Source: CBDCZY01 sp965224745 (GTDB taxonomy: Bacteria > Pseudomonadota > Gammaproteobacteria > Methylococcales > Methylomonadaceae). From it: a DNA stretch of 64,000 nucleotides. The stretch spans positions 372,001 through 436,000 of the forward strand of contig CBDCZY010000003.1 in NCBI GenBank assembly GCA_965224745.1, given 5' to 3'. The notes beneath the pieces were generated by a model. It searched no databases. It was not told the DNA's origin and was given only the letters and a program-made list of their open reading frames with translations. Both the position numbers and the translations under genes were made by a program. Below, piece by piece: positions 10,814-19,773 of this stretch (its first letter is position 1; each line of letters opens with the position of its first letter).

Positions 10814-11849
10814 TACCTTTGATATTATCGAAATTGAAGAAACCCTCTTTCGTGAGTCAACCCATATCGTTCGTACTTTTTCAGATCAAGCGAATGTGAC
10901 CTGCCGAAGTACCTCGACGCCTTTACAACGGGCCATCACAGATTTTGGAGCAGACCAGCCATTTGGCCAAGTCAACGCTAAACTCCAAGAACATTATGGA
11001 ATAGAGGTACCGGTGAGTAGTATTAGGTTCATCACAGAGCATCATGGCAAAGCGATATTTGAACAAACAGACCTTGTCAGTGACTGGCCAGATACCTCAG
11101 GTACAAAACACGTCATTGCAGAGACAGATGGAGGCATGGTTCCTGTGGTGACCATTGATCCTGAAGCAAAAGATAAGCGAAAAGAAAAAACACTGGGCTG
11201 GCAAGAACTGCGACTTTGTATTGCCCATGAATGTGGCAGTCGGACGCTGCATTATGGAGGAAACTTTTCTGGGGGTATTGAAGAAACAGGTCGCCAGTTA
11301 TTTGATTGCGCGATGAATGTAAACTTTGGCCAACAAACACACGTGCATTCGGTAGGCGATGGCGCATCCTGGATCAAGCGCCAAGTGGATGAACAATTTG
11401 GCGAAAATGGAACCTATTTAATCGACTTAATGCATCTTTGTGAATACTTGGCAGAAGCGGCACCTAGCTGTACAGGTGACTCGGCATTATGGTTAGATGA
11501 ACAAAAACAACGTTTGAAAATCAATCAGGCCAGCCTTGTTCTTGAAACCCTATTGCCGTTTCTTGAACCATCCGAAACGGATGATGAGAAAGCGCCGGTT
11601 CGTAGGGCTTACCGCTACTTGAGAAATCGTCTGGATCAAGTTGATTATCAAGGTGCGATAGAAAAAGGACTTCCAATCGGTTCAGGTGAAATTGAAAGCG
11701 CTCACCGTTACATTGTTCAAGCTCGGCTTAAGCGTCCTGGAGCTTGGTGGTCACCCAATAATATAGATTATATGTTGGCTTTGCGATTATGTAGAATCAA
11801 TCAACGATGGGAAAATTACTGGCAAGATGTTAGGCAAAAGGCGGCATGA
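10785..11849 (+). CDS. ISKra4-type transposase, catalytic ORF
   Basis: 354 residues, opening at a weak TTG just before the A8 tract, so it is more likely made as the downstream part of a frameshifted fusion with the 93-residue ORF than from its own start. Likely DDE residues include the Asp of the AETDGG segment, the Asp of HSVGDGASW and a Glu in GSGEIESAHRYIVQ. The C-terminus ends in the typical short basic stretch (RWENYWQDVRQ). It is identical in sequence to the catalytic ORF of the copy at 60500-61564. Confidence 0.88.
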   Translation: MQEKKLWWHSTFDIIEIEETLFRESTHIVRTFSDQANVTCRSTSTPLQRAITDFGADQPFGQVNAKLQEHYGIEVPVSSIRFITEHHGKAIFEQTDLVSDWPDTSGTKHVIAETDGGMVPVVTIDPEAKDKRKEKTLGWQELRLCIAHECGSRTLHYGGNFSGGIEETGRQLFDCAMNVNFGQQTHVHSVGDGASWIKRQVDEQFGENGTYLIDLMHLCEYLAEAAPSCTGDSALWLDEQKQRLKINQASLVLETLLPFLEPSETDDEKAPVRRAYRYLRNRLDQVDYQGAIEKGLPIGSGEIESAHRYIVQARLKRPGAWWSPNNIDYMLALRLCRINQRWENYWQDVRQKAA

Positions 11850-11885
11850 TGAAAATTTAGTCTTGCATCACTTTTAATCGTACCC

Positions 11886-12221
11886 GAAGCGGTTGGTTAG
11901 CTTGAGATAAGCACTCTTTCCCTGCTTATGGGATGGCGAAATTTATGGATAAAAAGGGATAAAATTTAACTGAGGTAGGAGTCAAGTATTGATTTAATAC
12001 ATTTAGAATAACAACTGGAACAACGCGAACCGATTCATTGATCTTTTGGCTCTTGGCATTAGGCAACTAGCGACAAGTGTTTAAAAGGAGAGTACATATA
12101 ACTTTTCATCGAAGTATTATTCCCTGAAATGCTTTGCTTTCTGCAAGGTTATCTCTTGTATTTGAACATCGTCTTGGTGCTTACTCTAAAGGTTCTCAAT
12201 TAGTGCTGCCACTAAGCTGAA
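11886..12221. other. Intergenic stretch between ISKra4 copy 1 and uppP
   Basis: This stretch begins with the 9-bp target duplication and the right half of the palindrome that received the IS. The remainder, downstream of uppP, shows no coding frame, RNA gene or clear terminator that I can support. Confidence 0.4.
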
Positions 12222-13013
12222 TCAATAAAACAATGCAAAAAGGAACGCGCCCAGCAGTAATCTGTACCAAACGAAAGGCATCATGCCAGTTTTTTCTAAT
12301 AGCTTGAGGAACCAAGCGATCGACAGGTAGGCGATTATACCGGACAGGGCTGCTCCGATGAGCATGAAATCCCACATAACCGGATCCGTTGAGTTACAAA
12401 GATCTAACGTTTTGAGTAAACCTGCGGATGCTATGGTAGGAATAGATAGTAAAAATGAAAATCGCGCCGCTTGTTTCCGCGTTAATCCTGCCATCAATCC
12501 GGCTGAAATGGTTATACCTGAGCGCGAAGTGCCGGGTATTAAAGCCAGTGCTTGCAGAGTGCCTACCAGCAAGCAGTCTTTCCAGGTAATTACATCGCGC
12601 CGCTCTTTGGCTGTTTTTTCCGACCAACCGAGCAGCACAGCAAAGATAACGGTGGCTGTAGCTATCACATAAGGTGAACGCAATGTTGATTCGATTTGGC
12701 CTGATAATGATATACCAACCAATCCGACCGGAAGCGTTCCTAAGATGACGTACCAGGCTAGTCTGGACGATTCAGTACTGCCTTTTCCTTGCAGCGATTT
12801 GAACCAATCATTAACCAAGACAGCTATATCTTTTCGGTAATAGGCGACCACAGCCAGCAGTGTTCCGATGTGAACCGCAACGTCGAAGGCTACGCCTTGG
12901 TCTTCCCACCCCAGTAGTTTGGGTAACAATATAAGGTGCGCCGAGCTTGAAATGGGTAAGAATTCGGTCAACCCTTGCAAAATAGCTAATGAAATAGCTT
13001 GAATAATGTCCAT
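12222..13013 (-). CDS. uppP: Undecaprenyl-diphosphate phosphatase
   Basis: A 263-residue polytopic inner-membrane protein of the UppP/BacA family. It dephosphorylates undecaprenyl diphosphate so that the lipid carrier of peptidoglycan and other polysaccharide synthesis can be reused. The N-terminal signature LQGLTEFLPISSSAHL (from about residue 14) and the PGTSRSG motif (near residue 160) are both present and contain the conserved acidic, Ser and Arg residues of the active site. Length matches the family (about 265-275). It is the last gene of the truD-side minus-strand block, 10 bp after truD, so probably cotranscribed. Confidence 0.95.
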   Translation of the reverse strand: MDIIQAISLAILQGLTEFLPISSSAHLILLPKLLGWEDQGVAFDVAVHIGTLLAVVAYYRKDIAVLVNDWFKSLQGKGSTESSRLAWYVILGTLPVGLVGISLSGQIESTLRSPYVIATATVIFAVLLGWSEKTAKERRDVITWKDCLLVGTLQALALIPGTSRSGITISAGLMAGLTRKQAARFSFLLSIPTIASAGLLKTLDLCNSTDPVMWDFMLIGAALSGIIAYLSIAWFLKLLEKTGMMPFVWYRLLLGAFLFALFY

Positions 13014-13023
13014 GCAATATTAA

Positions 13024-14085
13024 TTAGTAATCGATAAATTCACGTAGCACGCACGTTGCGTAACTGCCCGCAGGTAATGTAAAGCTTAGTTTAAATTCAG
13101 TATTTGATAACCATTCCCAGCAAAAATTTTCCACATTTACACGTAGAGGGCGTTGTGCCGGAGCTGCCTCTATCTGCTCTAAACCATTACTGAAAACGTC
13201 GTACCGATCAGCAATTTGTTGTTCGATGTCAAACGCTGCCAAACTTGACTCGGGGCTGCCTTTTCCCCACAACGGGCCAGATGGATGGATTTGCTTGGCT
13301 TGCACACGTTGTTTAATGCTGTCATCTATTTCATCTGCTTTAAAATAACTATTTGATTGATCAAACATCATTAAATCGCCTGAAATGGCTTGGTTCCATG
13401 TGTTTTCGGTTACACGCTGTGACAAAATATGATTAAACAAAAATGATCGAGCCGCTGAGATATATAGCCCTCGTTTGTGTCGATTAGAAAATTTCTTTCC
13501 GCTAAATAATTCTTTGGCACGCTCTAAATTGTTGTAGTCAATACCGAAGCGCTGTTCTCCAAAATAATTTGGAATGCCACTGGATTGTATTGATTCCATT
13601 ATGGTATTGGCTTGAGAACAATCACCCTGCCAATTTCTTAGTATCAAAAAAAATCTATTTCCTTTTAAAGCTCCTTTTTTTAATTTTTTAAGGTGACGCT
13701 TTGATGATAAAATTTTGATACTGGATGTTTCAAACGAATTCCAAGCAAGCTCTTTCTTTCCAGGCAAATGAACTGAAAACCACTGGGTCGTTAACGCGTG
13801 CCGGTCTTTTAATCCAGCATAACTCACTGCTCTGCTAGGTAAATTTGCGAACTTAGCCAATTGGCGGGCTATGTATTCGGTATTTTCTTCACTTTTTTGA
13901 ATTTGCAGATAGATGTGCTCCCCTTCGCCACTTAAATCGAATCCAAGCAATTCTTCGACCATAAAATCATCTGATGAGGAACGAATTTTAGCCGTTCCAG
14001 CCACACCGCCAAAGGCATAGGCCCATGCTCGTTCTAATGGTTTCATCGATAGAAAAAAAGGTTGGTTTAGCTCTCGATTATGCAA
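13024..14085 (-). CDS. truD: tRNA pseudouridine synthase D
   Basis: TruD makes pseudouridine 13 in tRNA-Glu and some other tRNAs. The catalytic Asp lies in AGLKDRHALTTQW (near residue 98), and the family motif NYFGEQRFG is near residue 178. The first ATG (14085) lies inside the 3' end of ispF; an internal ATG at 14046 gives a 340-residue protein beginning MKPLERAWAYAFGG, closer to the N-terminus of known TruD proteins, so the shorter start is plausible. Gene order ispD-ispF-truD is common in gammaproteobacteria. Confidence 0.92.
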   Translation of the reverse strand: MHNRELNQPFFLSMKPLERAWAYAFGGVAGTAKIRSSSDDFMVEELLGFDLSGEGEHIYLQIQKSEENTEYIARQLAKFANLPSRAVSYAGLKDRHALTTQWFSVHLPGKKELAWNSFETSSIKILSSKRHLKKLKKGALKGNRFFLILRNWQGDCSQANTIMESIQSSGIPNYFGEQRFGIDYNNLERAKELFSGKKFSNRHKRGLYISAARSFLFNHILSQRVTENTWNQAISGDLMMFDQSNSYFKADEIDDSIKQRVQAKQIHPSGPLWGKGSPESSLAAFDIEQQIADRYDVFSNGLEQIEAAPAQRPLRVNVENFCWEWLSNTEFKLSFTLPAGSYATCVLREFIDY

Positions 14086-14540
14086 ACCGCCTGCACAGCG
14101 ATACCTTCCCCACGCCCTTCAAAACCTAGCATCTCTGTGGTAGTAGCTTTGACATTGACCTGGTTTATATCAAACACCAAATCTTCTGCAATATTTTGTC
14201 GCATTGCTGGAATGTGAGGAGCCATTTTGGGGGCTTCAGCAATGATCGTAATATCGATGTTATTGATGCTACAGCCCATATCTTTAATTTTAGTCATAAC
14301 ATGGCGCAACAGCAGACGGCTGTCTATGTCTTTGAACTGTGGATCATTATCTGGGAAATGATGCCCGATGTCGCCAAGCGCTACGGCGCCAAGTAGAGCA
14401 TCACATAATGCGTGTATAACCACATCACCATCGGAGTGAGCCGCCAATCCTTTGGTAAAATCTATCTTAACTCCCCCTAATATTAGATCACCTTCCTCTT
14501 GGAAGCGATGAACATCATATCCTTGGCCAATTCTTAGCAT
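14067..14540 (-). CDS. ispF: 2-C-methyl-D-erythritol 2,4-cyclodiphosphate synthase
   Basis: A 157-residue enzyme of the non-mevalonate isoprenoid pathway, forming the cyclic diphosphate from CDP-methylerythritol 2-phosphate. The metal-binding residues are visible in GYDVHRF (residues 7-13) and AHSDGDVVIHALCDALLGA (from residue 34). The length is typical. Its ATG overlaps the end of ispD by a few bases, which suggests translational coupling, and its 3' end overlaps the possible long start of truD. Confidence 0.96.
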   Translation of the reverse strand: MLRIGQGYDVHRFQEEGDLILGGVKIDFTKGLAAHSDGDVVIHALCDALLGAVALGDIGHHFPDNDPQFKDIDSRLLLRHVMTKIKDMGCSINNIDITIIAEAPKMAPHIPAMRQNIAEDLVFDINQVNVKATTTEMLGFEGRGEGIAVQAVCIIES

Positions 14541-15235
14541 TGATTCTCCAAATAAAATTCAGCTAAAGCCAAGTCTTCCGAGCGAGTAATCTTAATATTC
14601 TCAGGTCGACCTTCTACAATTTTTGGCTTAAGCCCCAATCGTTCAACTGCGCTGGCTTCATCGGTCACTACAAAGTCGGCTTGAGCGGCTTGCATTAAGG
14701 CATTTTTCAGCAGATCGAATCGGAACATCTGAGGTGTTAAAGCACGCCAAATTTGATTTCTGTCCATGGTTTGTAAAATATCAGCTTGAGCAACTTGTTT
14801 TAATGTATCGTGGGATGGCAAAGCTAATATTCCGCCCACAGGATCGGTCTTTAATGTATCAATTAACAGAAGAATGTCCTTGGTAGTAATACAAGGGCGA
14901 GCTGCATCGTGGACTAACACCCAGTCATCCTTCGCTGCCTTTTGGCTAAGATATTGTAATGCGGAAAGCACGGAATCCGCTCTTTCCTTACCGCCGGGTG
15001 CTGTGATAATTTGATCATGCTTGGCAATGGGTAAAGCCGGCCAATAACCGTCTTCTTTAGAAATAGCTACGCTCACAGCGGTAAATGTTTGGGCTGACAG
15101 CAATCGTTCAAGAGTATTCTCAATGACTGTCCTGCCATTTAGAGTTAAGTATTGTTTGGGTCGATCCGCCTGCATACGTTTTCCAACGCCAGCAGCAGGC
15201 ACTACTGCCCAGTACTTAACTGTAGAATCCACCAT
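14534..15235 (-). CDS. ispD: 2-C-methyl-D-erythritol 4-phosphate cytidylyltransferase
   Basis: A 233-residue nucleotidyltransferase that makes CDP-methylerythritol, the step before the kinase and IspF in isoprenoid precursor synthesis. The nucleotide-binding signature VPAAGVGKRMQADRPKQYL lies at residues 12-30, and the VHDAARPC motif with conserved Asp-Arg is near residue 108. It sits between ftsB and ispF, the usual gammaproteobacterial order. Confidence 0.95.
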   Translation of the reverse strand: MVDSTVKYWAVVPAAGVGKRMQADRPKQYLTLNGRTVIENTLERLLSAQTFTAVSVAISKEDGYWPALPIAKHDQIITAPGGKERADSVLSALQYLSQKAAKDDWVLVHDAARPCITTKDILLLIDTLKTDPVGGILALPSHDTLKQVAQADILQTMDRNQIWRALTPQMFRFDLLKNALMQAAQADFVVTDEASAVERLGLKPKIVEGRPENIKITRSEDLALAEFYLENQC

Positions 15236-15273
15236 TGATTATTTGTTTTTGCTGGAATGAGATTAGAACTGGC

Positions 15274-15549
15274 TTAGGGCTGTTCTACTACTTGAAAAAA
15301 AACTTCGTGCTCTTTAATCATACCCAATTCGTGTCTAGCCCTTTCTTCAGTAGCCTCAACACCTCCTCTGAGATCTTGAACTTCAGCGTATAAGGCTTGA
15401 TTTCGTTCCTTATTATTTTTGACTTCTTGCTGTACCTCATCGAGCTGATTTTGATAGCGTGTAATTTCGCTTACACTGCCATCGCCAAACCAAAGGCGAT
15501 ACTGTAACAATGCAATTAACACCACTAATACCAGCCCAATGAATTTCAC
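15274..15549 (-). CDS. ftsB: Cell division protein FtsB
   Basis: A 91-residue bitopic membrane protein. Residues about 3-21 form a single transmembrane helix, followed by LWFGDGSVSEI and a coiled-coil (residues about 30-70), the architecture of FtsB, which joins FtsL and FtsQ in the divisome. The C-terminal RARHELGMIKEHEVFFQV segment matches the conserved FtsB tail. It lies between eno and ispD, as in many relatives. Confidence 0.92.
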   Translation of the reverse strand: MKFIGLVLVVLIALLQYRLWFGDGSVSEITRYQNQLDEVQQEVKNNKERNQALYAEVQDLRGGVEATEERARHELGMIKEHEVFFQVVEQP

Positions 15550-15655
15550 AGCAACAAAAAACTCCTTAATCTACACTATTGACAAATTTACTAAGAACTA
15601 GATTAACAAAATCTTAGGAATTAGCAAAATTATCCTTCCTTCAATACTCAAAGTG

Positions 15656-16939
15656 TCAAGACAACATTTTAAATGCGCTTCGACCTGCATAACTAACTTG
15701 ATCACCTAACATTTCTTCGATTTTCATCAGTCGATTGTATTTGGCTACCCGGTCAGACCGACTCAACGATCCGGTCTTGATTTGACCTGTAGCAGTAGCA
15801 ACCACCAAATCGGCAATCGTCACATCTTCGGTTTCACCTGATCGATGAGAAACTACAGAAGTGTAAGATGCATCTTTAGCCATGGTAATCGCTTCGAGCG
15901 TTTCAGTCAAAGTACCAATTTGATTCACTTTAATGAGAATGGAATTAGCTATATTTTTCTCGATACCCTGTTTAAGGATTGCAGGATTGGTTACAAACAA
16001 ATCATCACCGACTAATTGTATTTTGCCACCTACCCTGTCAGTCAGCAGTTTCCAGCCATCCCAATCTTCTTCACCCATGCCATCTTCAATTGAAATGATG
16101 GGGTATTTATCAATCCAATCAGCTAAAAAATCTACCATTTCGCCAGAACTCAGGTTCTTATTTTCAGCTTCCAACTGATATTGATCATTTTTATGAAACT
16201 CTGAGCTAGCACAATCCAATCCCAGATAGATATCTTGTCCAGGTTTGAAACCAGCATTTTCTATTGCTTTCAGGATGACGCTGATCGCTTCCTCGTTAGA
16301 GGGTAAATTCGGTGCAAAACCACCTTCATCGCCGACTGTCGTCGCCAGCCCCTTACCTGATAGAACTTTTTTTAGTTGGTGAAACACTTCGGCACCATAA
16401 CGAATCGCTTCTTTAAAATTAGGAGCGCCTACCGGCAAGATCATAAATTCCTGTATGTCTACACTATTATCAGCATGCGCTCCTCCATTGATGATGTTCA
16501 TCATAGGAACGGGCATTAAAAATTCGCCACTTCTATTGAGGTAACGATACAGTGGAACATGGCCTTCTTCAGCAGCTGCATGAGCGACTGCCATCGACAC
16601 CGCTAAAATAGCATTGGCACCCAAACGACTTTTATTATCGGTACCATCCAGTTCAATCATGGCTTTATCAATCTTAACCTGATCAGCCGCATCCATTCCT
16701 AAAATGGCAGATTTTATCTCGCTATTGACATTATTTACGGCGTTAAGAACACCTTTACCCAAATAACGCGATTTATCATTATCTCGTAGCTCCACAGCTT
16801 CACGGATACCGGTTGATGCACCAGAAGGCACCATGGCACTGCCTACCACCCCAGAAGCTAATACCACATCTGCTTCAACGGTAGGATTCCCTCTGGAATC
16901 CAGAATCTCTCTTGCTCGAATATCAACTATCTCTGCCAT
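15656..16939 (-). CDS. eno: Enolase
   Basis: A 427-residue glycolytic enzyme interconverting 2-phosphoglycerate and phosphoenolpyruvate. The start DIRAREILDSRGNPTVEADV is the standard N-terminus. Visible active-site segments are GDEGGFAPNL (about 203-212), SIEDGMGEEDWDGW (about 285), VGDDLFVTN (metal Asp, about 315), ILIKVNQIGTLTET and SHRSGETED. Full length. It lies 31 bp downstream of kdsA and is probably transcribed with pyrG and kdsA. About 105 bp separate it from ftsB. Confidence 0.98.
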   Translation of the reverse strand: MAEIVDIRAREILDSRGNPTVEADVVLASGVVGSAMVPSGASTGIREAVELRDNDKSRYLGKGVLNAVNNVNSEIKSAILGMDAADQVKIDKAMIELDGTDNKSRLGANAILAVSMAVAHAAAEEGHVPLYRYLNRSGEFLMPVPMMNIINGGAHADNSVDIQEFMILPVGAPNFKEAIRYGAEVFHQLKKVLSGKGLATTVGDEGGFAPNLPSNEEAISVILKAIENAGFKPGQDIYLGLDCASSEFHKNDQYQLEAENKNLSSGEMVDFLADWIDKYPIISIEDGMGEEDWDGWKLLTDRVGGKIQLVGDDLFVTNPAILKQGIEKNIANSILIKVNQIGTLTETLEAITMAKDASYTSVVSHRSGETEDVTIADLVVATATGQIKTGSLSRSDRVAKYNRLMKIEEMLGDQVSYAGRSAFKMLS

Positions 16940-16970
16940 CTATTTTACCCATTCTAAGTTACTAAAACTG

Positions 16971-17804
16971 TTATATGCTCGTTTCTATAAAACCAGCTGA
17001 TTTTACCGTTTTATCAATCGTTATCAGTGTTTCTAACAGTGCATGCATTTGCTGTAATGGCCAAGCATTAGGACCATCGCTTTTCGCTTTATCAGGATCA
17101 GGATGCGTTTCCATAAAAATACCGGCAACCCCTACTGCTGCCGCTGCACGAGCCAGTATTGGTACAAATTCTCGTTGCCCACCTGAACAGGTGCCTTGTC
17201 CACCTGGTAATTGCACCGAATGAGTGGCATCAAAAACCACCGGACAATTTGTGTCCCGCATTACCACTAACGACCGCATGTCTGAAATTAGATTGTTATA
17301 ACCGAACGATGCTCCCCGCTCACATACCATAATTTGCTCATTACTCATGGCTTGAGCTTTTTTAGCAACATGCAACATATCCCAAGGCGCTAAAAATTGG
17401 CCTTTTTTGATATTAACGGGCAAACCCTGCGCAGCTACATTTTGAATAAAATTCGTTTGCCGACATAAAAATGCCGGTGTTTGCAAGACATCGACCACTG
17501 CGGCCACTTCTGAGAGAGGCGTATCCTCATGCACATCGGTTAGCACCGGAACATGAATTTGGCTCTTCACCAAATCTAAAATCCGTAAACCTTCCTCCAC
17601 GCCAAGACCACGAAAGGTTTTATGAGATGATCGATTTGCTTTATCGAAAGAAGATTTATAGATGAATGGTATATTTAATTGATCGGTAATTTCTTTCAGA
17701 AATCCGGCAGTATCAATAGCCAATTGCTCGCTTTCAATGACACAAGGGCCGGCTATCAAAAATAAAGGTTGTTCTAATCCGACATCAAAGCCGCAAAGTT
17801 TCAT
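16971..17804 (-). CDS. kdsA: 3-deoxy-8-phosphooctulonate (KDO-8-P) synthase
   Basis: A 277-residue aldolase that condenses phosphoenolpyruvate with arabinose 5-phosphate to give KDO 8-phosphate for lipopolysaccharide. Family segments include FLIAGPCVIES (15-25), YKSSFDKANRSS (about 49), LTDVHE, CRQTNFIQ, NIKKGQFLAPWDM and the C-terminal METHPDPDKAKSDGPN. Its presence indicates an LPS-making Gram-negative. The start overlaps the pyrG stop by 4 bp, so the two are translationally coupled. Confidence 0.97.
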   Translation of the reverse strand: MKLCGFDVGLEQPLFLIAGPCVIESEQLAIDTAGFLKEITDQLNIPFIYKSSFDKANRSSHKTFRGLGVEEGLRILDLVKSQIHVPVLTDVHEDTPLSEVAAVVDVLQTPAFLCRQTNFIQNVAAQGLPVNIKKGQFLAPWDMLHVAKKAQAMSNEQIMVCERGASFGYNNLISDMRSLVVMRDTNCPVVFDATHSVQLPGGQGTCSGGQREFVPILARAAAAVGVAGIFMETHPDPDKAKSDGPNAWPLQQMHALLETLITIDKTVKSAGFIETSI

Positions 17805-19444
17805 GATGGAATGATCTCCCGCTCAGCATGAATAGCCGAAGCAGCTTCAATAAATCCGGTAAAAAGTGGATGTCCCTTGCGTGGTGTTGAAGTAAATTCT
17901 GGGTGAAACTGGCAGGCCAAAAACCAGGGATGATCACTAATTTCAATCATTTCAGCTAATTTCCCATCAGTTGATTTTCCAGAAAAAATAAGGCCGTGTT
18001 GTTCGAGTTGTTTCATGTAACGATTGTTAAACTCATACCGATGCCGATGGCGTTCCGTAATGATATCCTTATTGTATAATCGGTGAGCTAAAGATTCGTG
18101 AAGCAAGCGGCACTCGTAACCGCCTAAACGCATTGTTCCACCTAACTCGGAGTCTGCATCACGCTTTTCAATAATACCCGTTTGATCCATCCATTCTGTA
18201 ATCAAACCGATAACTGGATGAGGTGTAGCCAGATTAATTTCTGTGCTATGTGCGCCTGCTAACCCGACCACATTTCTCGCAAACTCTATCACAGCAACTT
18301 GCATGCCCAAACAAATTCCAAAATAAGGAATTTTATTTTCACGAGCAAACTTTACCGTCGCTATTTTACCTTCAATACCTCTTTCACCAAAACCTCCTGG
18401 CACTAGTATCGCATCAATTTTATGTAGAGACTCAACTCCCTGATCTTCAATGGTGACCGAGTCAATATAGCTGATATTTACTCGTTTTTTAGTGGCAATA
18501 CCGGCATGAACAAGCGCTTCATTAAGCGATTTATAAGCATCGGAATGATCTGTATATTTACCAACAATGACTATGTTTACAGTTCCGTGCGGATTATCCA
18601 GCGCGTCTATAACATCTTGCCAACGAGATAAATCAGCATTAGACGCATTTAACCTAAGCTTATCCACAACAAAATCATCTAGCCCCTGATCGTGGAACAT
18701 CAGCGGTAAACGATAGATAGAATCAACATCCACTGCAGATACAACGGCAGGCTCTTGGACATTGGTAAATAGTGCGATTTTTCTCAAATCTGATGCTGGT
18801 ATCGACTTTTCAGACCGACAGATCAAGATGTCAGGTTGGATACCAATCGATCGTAATTCTTTGACGGAATGCTGGGTGGGTTTAGTTTTAACTTCGCCAG
18901 CAGAACGAATATATGGCACTAATGTCAGGTGAATGAATAAAGAATTGTTTTCACCCACTTCCATTCTCATTTGCCTGATCGCTTCGAGAAAGGGTAACGA
19001 TTCAATGTCGCCAACAGTACCCCCAATTTCAATCAACGCTACATCAGATTCAGCAACACTTTCTCTGATAAGCCGCTTAATTTCGTCAGTGATATGGGGT
19101 ATGACCTGAACAGTGGCGCCTAAATACTCTCCTTTGCGCTCTTTGCGAATAACATTTTCGTAAATTTGACCCGTCGTGTAGTTATTCTTTTTGGTCATTG
19201 TGGTACGGCTAAAACGTTCGTAATGACCCAAATCCAAATCTGTTTCGGCACCGTCCTCAGTCACATAGACTTCACCATGCTGAAAAGGACTCATCGTTCC
19301 AGGGTCAACATTAATATAAGGGTCCAACTTGGTTAAGGCCACCTTAAGATCTCTTGCTTCGAGGATAGCGGCAAGCGACGAAGCAGCAATCCCCTTCCCT
19401 AATGACGATACCACGCCTCCAGTAATGAAAATATATTTAGTCAT
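17801..19444 (-). CDS. pyrG: CTP synthase
   Basis: A 547-residue glutamine-dependent amidoligase converting UTP to CTP. I choose the ATG at 19444 (MTKYIFITGGVVSSLGKG), which is the conserved family N-terminus; the frame stays open upstream to 19480, but that stretch overlaps the terminator behind the tRNAs. The N-terminal synthetase domain carries GGVVSSLGKGI (ATP loop). The C-terminal class I amidotransferase domain shows VPGGFGERG, the nucleophile Cys in FGICLGMQ (near 380), and the His-Glu pair of CQFHPEFTS near the C-terminus. It heads the pyrG-kdsA-eno group. Confidence 0.97.
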   Translation of the reverse strand: MTKYIFITGGVVSSLGKGIAASSLAAILEARDLKVALTKLDPYINVDPGTMSPFQHGEVYVTEDGAETDLDLGHYERFSRTTMTKKNNYTTGQIYENVIRKERKGEYLGATVQVIPHITDEIKRLIRESVAESDVALIEIGGTVGDIESLPFLEAIRQMRMEVGENNSLFIHLTLVPYIRSAGEVKTKPTQHSVKELRSIGIQPDILICRSEKSIPASDLRKIALFTNVQEPAVVSAVDVDSIYRLPLMFHDQGLDDFVVDKLRLNASNADLSRWQDVIDALDNPHGTVNIVIVGKYTDHSDAYKSLNEALVHAGIATKKRVNISYIDSVTIEDQGVESLHKIDAILVPGGFGERGIEGKIATVKFARENKIPYFGICLGMQVAVIEFARNVVGLAGAHSTEINLATPHPVIGLITEWMDQTGIIEKRDADSELGGTMRLGGYECRLLHESLAHRLYNKDIITERHRHRYEFNNRYMKQLEQHGLIFSGKSTDGKLAEMIEISDHPWFLACQFHPEFTSTPRKGHPLFTGFIEAASAIHAEREIIPS

Positions 19445-19478
19445 TAAAATAGCATCAGACAATACAAAAAGTTTGACC

Positions 19479-19515
19479 AAAAAAAAGGGCTAAAGATGTG
19501 TATCTTAGCCCTTTT
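19479..19515 (-). terminator. Rho-independent terminator after tRNA-Glu
   Basis: On the minus strand AAGGGCTAAGAT, a short loop and ATCTTTAGCCCTT form a strong hairpin with one bulge, followed by eight T (19479-19486). It lies just 3' of tRNA-Glu and before the pyrG start, so it should end the tRNA transcript. Confidence 0.85.
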
Positions 19516-19524
19516 CGTTGTTTG

Positions 19525-19600
19525 TGGCGTCCCCAAGGGGATTCGAACCCCTGTTACCGCCGTGAAAGGGCAGTGTCCTGGGCCTCTAGACGATGGGGAC
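19525..19600 (-). tRNA. tRNA-Glu (anticodon TTC)
   Basis: A 76-nt minus-strand tRNA starting GTCCCCATCGTCTAGAGGCC, with a CCCTTTCACGG anticodon arm (TTC), a GGTTCGAATCC T-loop and an encoded CCA. The acceptor stem GTCCCCA pairs with TGGGGAC. It lies close to gltX, whose product charges it. Confidence 0.96.
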
Positions 19601-19631
19601 AAAACTGAACTTTGGTGCTTCACCATTCATT

Positions 19632-19707
19632 TGGTGGAGCCAGGCGGGATCGAACCGCCGACCTCAACACTGCCAGTGTTGCGCTCTCCCAATTGAGCTA
19701 TGGCCCC
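19632..19707 (-). tRNA. tRNA-Ala (anticodon GGC)
   Basis: A 76-nt minus-strand tRNA starting GGGGCCATAGCTCA, with anticodon arm CAACA-CTGGCAG-TGTTG (GGC) and an encoded CCA. The acceptor stem carries the G3:U70 wobble pair that is the alanine identity element. It is 31 bp upstream of tRNA-Glu and probably in the same transcript. Confidence 0.96.
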
Positions 19708-19773
19708 TCAATTGAAAGCAAGGATTATACGCGATAATGTTTGATTGTCCAGCCACATTGGTTAAATTATTAA

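Larger units (their letters stand above)
10461..11885 (+). mobile_element. ISKra4-family insertion sequence, copy 1 (1425 bp, 9-bp target duplication)
   Basis: The ends are 23-bp inverted repeats, starting GGGTGTGATTAAAAG on the left and GGGTACGATTAAAAG on the right, with two mismatches. A direct 9-bp duplication, GAAGCGGTT, flanks the element at 10452-10460 and 11886-11894. GGG ends and a 9-bp duplication fit what is known of the ISKra4 group. The element carries two overlapping ORFs. It inserted into an imperfect palindrome whose halves now lie at 10434-10460 and 11886-11905. It differs from the second copy (60176-61600) at 10646 and 10676 within ORF1; ORF2 gives identical protein in both copies. 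Confidence 0.93.

Noticed and set aside
19444..19480. Longer pyrG start at 19480
   Set aside because: The extra 12 codons overlap the tRNA terminator and are not part of the conserved CTP synthase N-terminus MTKYIFITGG.
19496..19696. ORF across the two tRNA genes
   Set aside because: The sequence is fully explained by tRNA-Glu and tRNA-Ala on the other strand.
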